Source: DT-68 sp965263245 (GTDB lineage: Bacteria > Bacillota_I > Bacilli_A > Mycoplasmatales > Metamycoplasmataceae). From it: DNA of 64,000 bases. Where the stretch lies: contig CBDHHR010001146.1 in NCBI GenBank assembly GCA_965263245.1, positions 930,001-994,000 of the forward strand. The letters are read 5' to 3'. The position numbers and the translations under genes were made by a program. The number at the start of each line of letters is the position of its first letter. Positions within the stretch are counted from its first letter, which is position 1. Shown here in pieces: positions 36,101-46,136 of the stretch. The notes beneath the pieces are model-generated. The model did not search any database, was not told the origin of the DNA, and saw nothing but the letters and a program-made list of their open reading frames with translations.

Positions 36101-37995
36101 TTCATTTTTAATTTTTTTACAATTTCGATAATTGTTGTAAAAGTATTTAATCTAGGAATAAAAGGTGCTCTAATTGAAAAGTTAAAATATTTATTAATAA
36201 ATGAATATGGATCTTTACCAATTTTAACATTAGAAATTGCCTTCATAATTTTAGCTTCATCCATCGGAATTATATAGACAGAATTTGGTATATTAAGAAA
36301 TGCTACTAATGCATCAAGTAATTGAACAATATTATTTTCGTCATCTATTCGGTCTAAATCATCAAAAATAAATATTGTAGGTTTAAATGTATTATTAAAA
36401 ATTGTTTCAGTTACTCTTGTTAAAGAAGAAATGTGTTGGTCTAAAAATTTTGATCTTTCTCTAAAAATAGTTTCAGGTTTGGTGTTAATCGAAACTTTTA
36501 ATAAAGAATTAAGCATTTCTTCTTTTACATCATTTTGATGTTTAAACTCTTCTAATCTTCTTGAAGAATCAATATAATTAATTGTTAAATCACGATTATT
36601 TGAAAGTTGAGTTATTGCTTCTTTAATAATTGATCTTACAAAAAAACTATCCTCATTATATACATTATTTTCTTTAGAAAGAGAATTAGAAATGTGTCAA
36701 AGATTAATTTCAACTGTGTTATAAAATTTTTCTAAATCTTGAGCTAATTCTCTAACAATGGTTGTTTTACCAGTTCCTCAACGTGCCATATATGCTATTG
36801 AAAAAGATGGAAATTTTTTTATTTTTGAAGATTTTTGATTATTTTTTTGAAAATCATCTAATTTTTTAATTAATAAATTTCTAAATGAAACATATTCAGA
36901 TTTTTCATCTCAATTAATATTTGTAGAATCAAGATCTGAAATTCACAAAGAACTAATAGCTTTTTTATAATCTTTATTTTCTTTTAATAATTTTTTAAAA
37001 TCATCAAAGTTTTTATGATCTTTTAAAGGTAAATTATTTTCATTAATAATACTAAAAAATAAAATTATGTTTTCATCATTTGAATTTAAAGAATTAAAGT
37101 CAAATTTAAGAGTATAAACATCATTTCTTAATCTTAAAGATTTATTTAAAGATTTAAAACTTTCTGGAAGAATTTTTTTGATTTTTTCTTTTAAATTCTT
37201 ATTTTCAATAAAATTTCCCATATTATTAATTTTTTCATTATTTAAAAAATCAAATATTTCTCAAACATCATTTTCTAATTGGTTGCTAAAAACATTTTTA
37301 TCAACATAAAATTTAATTTTTTCAATTTCAATATTTGGAAATACTGCATTTATTGTATTTTTAATAAAAATAAATTCCTCTTGAGTTGAAATTTTTATTG
37401 AAAAAAAATCATAATTAAAATTATTTTTATTAAAATCTTTTTTAAAATTATTATTTTTAAGATTAATAAGAAATTGTATTTGTTCATCTGGGGTTTTTTG
37501 ATGAAATTTATTCTCAAAATTTGAAAAATTTTCTAAATTTTTAAACAATTTACCATCAATTTTTTGTGAACAATAATAACAAAGAATAATTTTGTTTCAA
37601 TAATGTTCAATAATGCTATCTTTATAACTTTTAGGATTATTTTCATCTTGTAACTTTTTAAATTTAGTTTTTTCTTTAATAAATTTGTCAAAAGATTTAT
37701 GTTTAGTAAATCTAGATCTTATCATTACTTCAGAAACAACATTTTTATAAGCTTTTATATACTCTAAATTACTATAAGAAACAATGTGGGAAATAACACC
37801 AACGTGTTTTTGGTCTTGATGATTTTTACTTCACGATTTAAATATCCTTTTTTGTTCTTTATTAAAATCTTTAATCTCTCCAATTGGTAAAATAAGTTCT
37901 GATTCACATAAAGGACATTTATTTTTAGTATCAATTCATAGTTGATATCTAGATCATGATGATATTTTTCTTTTATTTAAAGGTTTTTGGGACAA
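33121..37995 (-). CDS. HNH-like zinc domain fused to KAP-type P-loop NTPase
   Basis: 1624 aa. The frame is continuous across many UGA codons. The start is a TTG at 37995 preceded by AAAGGAGCTATA; no ATG fits better. Residues 27-30 are CPLC, ISHIVSYS lies near 68-75, and NKIILCYYCSQKID near 138-151. This is the CxxC...HI...N..LCxxC layout of an HNH nuclease, but the usual His after the second CxxC is Ser. A KAP-family NTPase follows, with Walker A RWGTGKTT near residue 400-407 and Walker B TIFIFDDLDRID near 541-552. Then YIIPMDEAKIMKAIS and NKYFNFSIRAPFIPRLN appear, as in KAP proteins. About 950 C-terminal residues are helical and unrecognised. It is upstream of and probably coupled to the SIR2 gene. 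An NTP-dependent sensor with the SIR2 protein as effector is plausible, but this is inference. Confidence 0.75.
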
Positions 37996-38449
37996 TATAG
38001 CTCCTTTAAAATAATTTCAATTAACATTTAAATATTATACTTTTATACTTTATAAAAGATTAGTAAATAAATAATCTATTTTTTAAATAAAACCTACAAA
38101 ATAAAAAATTTGTCTTTATGTTTTTTAGTTAATATTAAATTTACTTTTAATATTTGTTTGAAAGTCATTATATTTTGATACATTTACTATGAGATTATCA
38201 TGGTATATTTTAATAATTTCATTTTTTGGAATTAAAGAAAATATTAAAACAATTAATTATAAAAAAAGTAAGAAATACTTTTAACAAATGTTATGACACA
38301 CATAACTTAAGTAGTACTATTTGCTAGAGTTTTACAATTCTTACATATTCATTTTATCATAATTTATTTAAATGAAACACAAGTTAATTTTGAATGTTAA
38401 ATTTTAAATTTTTGATACTAAATTTAAGATTTTTATATAAAAATAATTA
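37996..38449. other. Intergenic, AT-rich, no gene seen
   Basis: About 450 bp between the AbiH-like gene and the KAP NTPase gene. It holds the Shine-Dalgarno for the TTG start (AAAGGAGC at its low end) and probably the promoter of the KAP-SIR2 pair. No open frame, tRNA or repeat was recognised. Confidence 0.5.
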
Positions 38450-39538
38450 TTAATTTTTTGTATTATATTTTTCTATAATTTTTCAAAATTTAGAAAAATG
38501 TTTATATTCAATTCGATCATTGAATATATAATCTTTTTCACCATAAATAATTATTTTTTTAATATTTGTGTTCTGCTTTAATATTTCTAATATTAATTCA
38601 TCATTATTTGGATTAATACCAATTAAAATCACTTTTCCTTTTAAATTTAAATTTTCTTCATAATTTTTTATTGAATTATCTATTTTTACTTTAGTAAAAT
38701 CAATATTTTCATTTTCTAATCCAAAATTAGAAAGTAAATTTTCAAATCCATTTTCTTTAATATATGATAATAGGGATAATTCAACACTTTTTAATGAAGA
38801 TTTATTTCTTAGAATTAAATCTTCATGAATCACATTTTTATTTGATCATTCTAAATAATCTTTCATATGTTTTGGATTAATATTTTTACCTGAAAGATTA
38901 ATTATATTTTTTTGATGTTTTTCTAAATTTCCACTTCATTTTATTAATGAATGATCAAATTTACCATGCAAATGAATTAAGTTTTTTACATCTTTTAAAT
39001 TATTATCGTAATTTAAAGTAATTTTAATTTCAAAATTTTTATTGATGTATTTTATAAATTTTTTATCAATTTTTATTTGGTTTATTTGATAAATATTAAT
39101 AATCACATTTTTAAAAATCTTTTTATAAACATTTTCTAATGTATTTAAAAAAGCTATTGATTTCACTATTGAAGCAGATGATATATTAGGACATTCACTT
39201 GATTCAGTAATAACCTTTTGATCAAAAATATCATTTAATAAATTTCATAAAATACAAAAAAATATTTTAAATCTAATTTCACTCATTATTTCTTTATAAT
39301 GAAAGATATTAAAAAATTTAACATAATCTTCTAAATTAATAAATTTTTCTTTATCAATATACTTTTCAATTAGTTGAAAAGTTTTATATATTTGATTTAA
39401 TATAACATTATTTTTGTTTAATTTATATACATGATCTTTAAATTCTTCTTGACAAATAATACCTAGTTTAGTTCAATCATTATTTGATTTATCAAATTGA
39501 ATGTTTACACCGTTTCCAATTATAATATTTTTTTTCAT
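38450..39538 (-). CDS. AbiH/SIR2-like protein, probable abortive-infection factor
   Basis: 362 aa. MKKNIIIGNGVNIQFD at the N-terminus is a glycine-rich nucleotide-binding turn. ITLNYDNNLKDV lies near residue 190 and NLIHLHGKFD near 200. VILIGINPNNDELILEILKQ near 320 is followed by KKIIIYGEKD. This order (IGNGxx, NYD, HLHG, late IGxxxxD) is that of the SIR2-like AbiH family of lactococcal abortive-infection proteins. It is separate from the 1124-aa SIR2 protein and only resembles it in these motifs. The ATG at 39538 has a poor Shine-Dalgarno. It lies in the same leftward block as the KAP and SIR2 genes but 450 bp upstream, so a separate promoter is likely. Confidence 0.65.
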
Positions 39539-39779
39539 TGAAAAATAAATATTGATGATGTAACTAATTTTAAGAAATATTTAACTAACATTTTTCATCA
39601 AATCATTATTTTCTCCTTTTCTGTTTTTTAAGAAACACAAAATAACTAAAGTAATAATAGTTTTGAAAGCAATAATACAAATTTAGATACTAGTTTTCTT
39701 ATTTTTTTAATTTTCTGATAAATTTTTTTCATAAATTTAATATCTAAATATTGAAAAAACTTTAAAACACGTTATTTTT

Positions 39780-39926
39780 CTAGTTTTTTTGTGATTTTTT
39801 TCACTGAACTAGTTTTTTTGTGTATTCAAATACTATTTCGATGGTAAAATTCAACATTATTATATGCATAACAAAGTATTCATCATATTTCTTAAGTAAA
39901 AATAAAATTTTTTCGAATTTTGACAT
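39780..39926 (-). CDS. Small unknown ORF, 48 aa, strong Shine-Dalgarno
   Basis: MSKFEKILFLLKKYDEYFVM continues to KKLVQWKKSQKN, with one UGA read as Trp. The ATG is preceded by AAGGAGGCAAAAA, one of the best ribosome binding sites in the window. The middle is hydrophobic. It may be a small membrane peptide or the broken 5' end of a former gene; the region 39540-39780 beyond it is AT-rich and closed by stops. Confidence 0.35.
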
Positions 39927-40155
39927 TTTTTGCCTCCTTAAAATTATTATAACAATTTTTTTATTTTTTATTAACAAAATAAAGATAATTGCTAAATAGT
40001 TTTGTTTTAAGATACTTAAATATATTTTAAATCAGTATATATCAACTATTCAACTTACAAAAATTTCATATAAAAATTATATATGAAAAAAATAAAGAAA
40101 TAAAAAAAATATTTTCTTAAATGTAGAAACAAATCAATAAGTTCCCATTTGGTTC

Positions 40156-40741
40156 CAAAGTAGCAACTTTCGATAAAATTGATTATAAAAAAAGTTATTG
40201 TGAGAAACAATAAAATAATATTGATTACATTAACAAAAAACTACATAAAATTCATGTTGAAAAGAAAAAAATTATAGATATTGCTAGATTAAGTAGTGTC
40301 TCTAGAAAAATAGTTAATAAGTGATATCATAAATTTATTAAACAAGGATTTTTTAGTTGTAAAAAAATATTTCAATTAAGAAATATTCAGAAGAATATAA
40401 TCACTAAATTTTAAAGCTATACCTAGAACGTTTTGAATCATTTGAAAAAAGATTTGGTGATTCAAGAAAAAAAGTATATGACTTTCAAACATTAAATATT
40501 TTAAATATGTTCATAAAATATTATTTTCAAACGATACAAAACGAAAAATTAAAAATAGTTAATAAAAATCATATTTACAATAGTAAATCTCGAGCTTCTA
40601 GTTTTAGAATTGAAATTGATGACTATTTTGATGTTTGATTTAAAAATGAAAAATATTGTTTATATTTTGCTGTTGATGCTTTTACTGATTTTGTTCTTAA
40701 TCTTTGAATTGAAAAAGAAAAAACTAATGCGCGTAAGACAA
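40156..40741 (+). pseudogene. Transposase remnant at the left edge of the type II array
   Basis: A rightward, frame-broken relic. DKIDYKKSYCEKQ and NNIDYINKKLHKIHVEKKK, then IARLSSVSRKIVNKWYHKFI, and at the right end FRIEIDDYFDVWFKNEKYCL, YFAVDAFTDFVLNLWIEKE. The last part has the look of the DDE (rve-like) catalytic core. It breaks off exactly where the first CRISPR repeat starts (40742). Its first 100 bp recur at 46040-46139, on the other side of the array. Confidence 0.7.
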
Positions 40742-43700
40742 GTTTAATAATAGTCAATTATAACACCACACCAAAACTCACGACCGCTGCCGATGTTACA
40801 ATTAATCGTTTAATAATAGTCAATTATAACACCACACCAAAACCGAGGAATGTTAGGAATTTTTAAAAAAAATGTTTAATAATAGTCAATTATAACACCA
40901 CACCAAAACCGCATACTCATGTTGCCAAAGATGCCTTTGGTTTAATAATAGTCAATTATAACACCACACCAAAACAAAGAGCTAAAAAAGATATAAAGGG
41001 GGCAAGTTTAATAATAGTCAATTATAACACCACACCAAAACCTGAAATTATTGCTAGAGCAAAAGCTAAAGGTTTAATAATAGTCAATTATAACACCACA
41101 CCAAAACTTAAATGCTGTTTATGTTGATTAGTGAATTGTTTAATAATAGTCAATTATAACACCACACCAAAACCAAAGCTAGTAATTGGAATTGAGAAGG
41201 CTTGTTTAATAATAGTCAATTATAACACCACACCAAAACAAGACTTTAAAAGATAAACCCAAGAATATTGTTTAATAATAGTCAATTATAACACCACACC
41301 AAAACAAGTTTCCGGAGTAACAAAAGATTAAAATTTGTTTAATAATAGTCAATTATAACACCACACCAAAACCAATTAACACATTCTTATTCATATCTAA
41401 ACGTTTAATAATAGTCAATTATAACACCACACCAAAACTAATACCTCTATTCATTTTGTTAATAACAAGTTTAATAATAGTCAATTATAACACCACACCA
41501 AAACTATATAAAAAGGATTAAAAAATGGAAAAAAGTTTAATAATAGTCAATTATAACACCACACCAAAACTTGACCGGTCATAATAAAAAAATAATTAAT
41601 GTTTAATAATAGTCAATTATAACACCACACCAAAACGGCGGTAATTGCTCCAACCATAACCGCCACGTTTAATAATAGTCAATTATAACACCACACCAAA
41701 ACCATCAGCATCGTTCATAATAGATGTTAATGGTTTAATAATAGTCAATTATAACACCACACCAAAACCAAGGGCATCGCCTATTGTATCCCAAAAAGGT
41801 TTAATAATAGTCAATTATAACACCACACCAAAACGAGGGCTATGTTGTGCTTGTTAGGGTTGTCGTTTAATAATAGTCAATTATAACACCACACCAAAAC
41901 AATACGACGGGTCATTAAGCAAGTGCGAGCGTTTAATAATAGTCAATTATAACACCACACCAAAACGTGACTGAATGCTGGACTTTGCTAACCCTAGTTT
42001 AATAATAGTCAATTATAACACCACACCAAAACCATATACTCATGAAAGAGTGCGTAAGTTCTGTTTAATAATAGTCAATTATAACACCACACCAAAACTC
42101 TCAATCTAAAAGGTGCTTAATTCTTTCAGTTTAATAATAGTCAATTATAACACCACACCAAAACTAGATTATAATGTATTTGAAGATGAAAATAGTTTAA
42201 TAATAGTCAATTATAACACCACACCAAAACCGATGGCAGTATTGAAGTTAAGGATGTAGGGTTTAATAATAGTCAATTATAACACCACACCAAAACTATC
42301 TTTTATAGGAATAAGACAATCAAAAAGTTTAATAATAGTCAATTATAACACCACACCAAAACGAAATTATTAATAATCATAATCAAATATTAGTTTAATA
42401 ATAGTCAATTATAACACCACACCAAAACTTAATCATTCTATATATTGAGTATAGTTAAGTTTAATAATAGTCAATTATAACACCACACCAAAACTTAATA
42501 ATTGATTGTAATATACAATGTTTAGTTTAATAATAGTCAATTATAACACCACACTAAAACGCTAGCATGAGAAACCTAACGACCAAAATAGTTTAATAAT
42601 AGTCAATTATAACACCACACCAAAACAATATGCACCTTTAATACTTTTCATTTTACGTTTAATAATAGTCAATTATAACACCACACCAAAACTTGGTGCT
42701 GATAATTATGGTGCTAATTTAAGTTTAATAATAGTCAATTATAACACCACACCAAAACAGAATGACGTAATAGGTGATAGTCTACCAAGTTTAATAATAG
42801 TCAATTATAACACCACACCAAAACATTCACAAGGTAAGCACCTTAACTGTAATCGTTTAATAATAGTCAATTATAACACCACACCAAAACTACTTAATAC
42901 TTTAGTTCTTTCATCTTTAGGTTTAATAATAGTCAATTATAACACCACACCAAAACTAACCATGGAAGCCCTTTCTTGTTGTATAAGTTTAATAATAGTC
43001 AATTATAACACCACACCAAAACCTAATTCTTGCATTTCTTCATCGTTTTTGTGTTTAATAATAGTCAATTATAACACCACACCAAAACAATGAAGTAATA
43101 TTCGACGTATGAAAAGCCGTTTAATAATAGTCAATTATAACACCACACCAAAACGTGTATAACCAATCAATCCAATTCATACAAGTTTAATAATAGTCAA
43201 TTATAACACCACACCAAAACGGTAAGTTGATATTTGTACCTTCAACTCAAGTTTAATAATAGTCAATTATAACACCACACCAAAACAAGGTTATAATTGG
43301 TATAATTAAAGAAACTGTTTAATAATAGTCAATTATAACACCACACCAAAACAATACGCCATAAAAGAAACCGAGCAGTTAAGTTTAATAATAGTCAATT
43401 ATAACACCACACCAAAACATACTCACTATCTAATTCATCTTTGCTTTTGTTTAATAATAGTCAATTATAACACCACACCAAAACTCATAGCTGCAGTATT
43501 GGCTGCCTTTATATGTTTAATAATAGTCAATTATAACACCACACCAAAACCGGTGTTAAACTTACCTATTTCAAGTGTTTGTTTAATAATAGTCAATTAT
43601 AACACCACACCAAAACGCAATTGCAAATGTTGTCTCTGTTGTAATAGTTTAATAATAGTCAATTATAACACCACACCAAAACCGATTTCTTTGTCGTTTT

Positions 43701-45663
43701 TACTTGAATGAGGTTTAATAATAGTCAATTATAACACCACACCAAAACCTATTAAAAAAATTAGTAAAAAAAGGTGATGTTTAATAATAGTCAATTATAA
43801 CACCACACCAAAACGAAAAATATAATAATGTTGATGTTGTTTTTGTTTAATAATAGTCAATTATAACACCACACCAAAACCAAACACATTAAAACGGTAT
43901 ATTTTTTAAAGTTTAATAATAGTCAATTATAACACCACACCAAAACATACTTGGATCGCTGACTAACAAAGAGGTAGTTTAATAATAGTCAATTATAACA
44001 CCACACCAAAACCAATAGAACAGCACATACAACCAAGACCCAGTTTAATAATAGTCAATTATAACACCACACCAAAACGAGACCATGCAAAACAATACAT
44101 GAGCCAAAGTTTAATAATAGTCAATTATAACACCACACCAAAACTAGTAGGCAATGTTAAAACTTCGGTTCCATGTTTAATAATAGTCAATTATAACACC
44201 ACACCAAAACTAAAAGGCAGAATTTACGATATTAACGAAAGTTTAATAATAGTCAATTATAACACCACACCAAAACCGGGCGACATTAGCTATTTAAAAA
44301 AGATAAGTTTAATAATAGTCAATTATAACACCACACCAAAACTTAACATTATTCACGCTTATATTTCATTTAGTTTAATAATAGTCAATTATAACACCAC
44401 ACCAAAACTTCGCACCATAGATTAACAACAATTAAGAAGTTTAATAATAGTCAATTATAACACCACACCAAAACGAGGGATTAAAAGAAAAATAACCGTA
44501 AGAAGTTTAATAATAGTCAATTATAACACCACACCAAAACTATTTCCTCCGTTAAGAATAGCATAGTGTCGTTTAATAATAGTCAATTATAACACCACAC
44601 CAAAACGCAGTTCCGGATCCGCCTAATTGGTCGCTCGTTTAATAATAGTCAATTATAACACCACACCAAAACCAGGCTACGGTGTTGTCTATACAACCAT
44701 AGGTTTAATAATAGTCAATTATAACACCACACCAAAACTTGAACACAGCAATAACGACACACCTATAAGTTTAATAATAGTCAATTATAACACCACACCA
44801 AAACTAATACGGTAAGAGTTAAATTAAACTTTAAGTTTAATAATAGTCAATTATAACACCACACCAAAACCAAACCGCGTACTTATAAAGAAGTGTGATG
44901 GTTTAATAATAGTCAATTATAACACCACACCAAAACTAAAATACGATACTATTATATACTTTAATAGTTTAATAATAGTCAATTATAACACCACACCAAA
45001 ACAGCACCCAGGAATAAAAGTAATCCACCGAGGTTTAATAATAGTCAATTATAACACCACACCAAAACACTATATGGGTATTCCCGTTAATGTTGATGGT
45101 TTAATAATAGTCAATTATAACACCACACCAAAACCGAGGCTCCGCTCATGGTGGAATAATCCACGGTTTAATAATAGTCAATTATAACACCACACCAAAA
45201 CCAATAATATTATTAATTTTATATTGTAGTTGTTTAATAATAGTCAATTATAACACCACACCAAAACTTCAGCACTTAATTTAATTTTTTTTATATTGTT
45301 TAATAATAGTCAATTATAACACCACACCAAAACCGTCTCATTAAGAAATGGTGGGTGCGGATAGTTTAATAATAGTCAATTATAACACCACACCAAAACC
45401 ATAGCATTATCAAAATGCAAACGGCAGCTGTTTAATAATAGTCAATTATAACACCACACCAAAACTGAACCTCAAACGAATAATCTTTCTTTATTGTTTA
45501 ATAATAGTCAATTATAACACCACACCAAAACTTAAAGTGCTTAAATCTTGCTCTTTTGAAAGTTTAATAATAGTCAATTATAACACCACACCAAAACTAA
45601 CATTTTCAATAAATACATTTAAATGTGGTTTAATAATAGTCAATTATAACACCACACCAAAAC
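40742..45663 (-). CRISPR. Type II CRISPR array, 75 repeats and 74 spacers
   Basis: 36-bp repeats, on the plus strand gtttaataatagtcaatt followed by ataacaccacaccaaaac. Spacers are 30 bp, except two of 31 bp (41306-41336 and the one before the repeat at 45166). Period counting from the first repeat (40742) to the last (45628-45663) gives 75 repeats. One repeat (42525-42560) has a C-to-T change near its end; the others I read are identical. Transcription is called leftward, because the anti-repeat in the tracrRNA pairs with the minus-strand repeat beginning GTTTTGGTGTGG. The 45 kb end is then the leader-proximal, newest end. No spacer match inside the window was noticed, but this was not searched systematically. 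Confidence 0.97.
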
Positions 45664-45690
45664 CTCAAATGAAAATTTTGATATGGTTTG

Positions 45691-45799
45691 CAAAAAAAGA
45701 AAAGACTTACAAAGTAAGCCATTCTAGCCGTAAAGGCTTATCTTAATGTGTTGTAATAATTGACTATTACTGCTAATGATATTTGCAACTATCAATAGC
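45691..45799 (-). ncRNA. tracrRNA of the type II system
   Basis: Read leftward, 45769-45740 can pair with the first 30 nt of the minus-strand repeat. There are 14 pairs (TAATAGTCAATTAT), a U/U mismatch, three pairs, one mismatch, then 11 pairs including G-U (CACATTAAGAT with GTTTTGGTGTG). AAGCCTTTACGGCT follows as a nexus-like hairpin. A 7-bp stem GGCTTAC/GTAAGTC with a TTT loop (45704-45720) comes next, then a T-rich tail to 45692, a classic terminator. An extended -10 box TGTTATAAT (TATAAT at 45806-45811) places the 5' end near 45799. The gene lies between cas9 and the array, 28 bp from the last repeat. Confidence 0.85.
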
Positions 45800-45805
45800 A
45801 AAACA

Positions 45806-45811
45806 ATTATA
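45806..45811 (-). promoter_or_regulatory. Extended -10 box of the tracrRNA
   Basis: TATAAT with a TG one base upstream, within TGTTATAATTG. The same 11 bases occur inside every type II repeat on the same strand. Confidence 0.65.
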
Positions 45812-46039
45812 ACATGATAATTTAGATATATAAAATCTATTTAACAAAAATTTTGAAAAAAATAAAATATTGCAAAATCAACAAAATTAATGATTTAAAT
45901 TATCATGCTAAAAATAAATACTCAAACAACAACACACCAAAACAAAACAAAACTAATTTTAGCAAAATTTAAATGTTAATGTCTCCATTATAACATAAAA
46001 ATAATTTATACAATTTGTAGTTTAAACTAACCGCAAAAA

Positions 46040-46136
46040 CAAAGCGGTAACTTCTCACAAAATTGATTATAAAAGGAGTTACTATCAAGAAGAATAAAGA
46101 TAATATTAATGACATTAACAAAAAAATACATAAAAT
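46040..46136 (+). pseudogene. Second copy of the transposase 5' fragment
   Basis: About 80% identical by eye to 40156-40255: aaaattgattataaaa, then acattaacaaaaaa and tacataaaat in the same order and orientation. It stops at the cas9 stop codon (46137). It holds nothing functional. The segment from 45812 to 46039 is AT-rich, with one repeat-like string (acacaccaaaacaaaac near 45932), and no gene is seen in it. Confidence 0.65.

Noticed and set aside
25056..37548. Interpretation of the defence and surface genes as strings of small ORFs
   Set aside because: The breaks are all TGA in a constant frame. Read as Trp they give single proteins with ordered domains, as expected for a mycoplasma.
40742..45663. 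Rightward transcription of the type II array
   Set aside because: Plus-strand bases at 45747-45769 would also pair with a rightward repeat, but what follows lacks a nexus and terminator. The leftward reading gives a 30-nt near-complete duplex, a nexus-like hairpin and a terminator.
43499..45746. Plus-strand ORFs made of repeated LIIVNYNTTPK
   Set aside because: They are translations of the type II CRISPR repeat (36 bp, a multiple of three) read through spacers that happen to lack stops; no start signals and no protein logic.
45927..45945. Second possible anti-repeat (acacaccaaaacaaaac)
   Set aside because: Short, low complexity and not followed by a tracrRNA-like structure; probably a chance or decayed repeat-like string.
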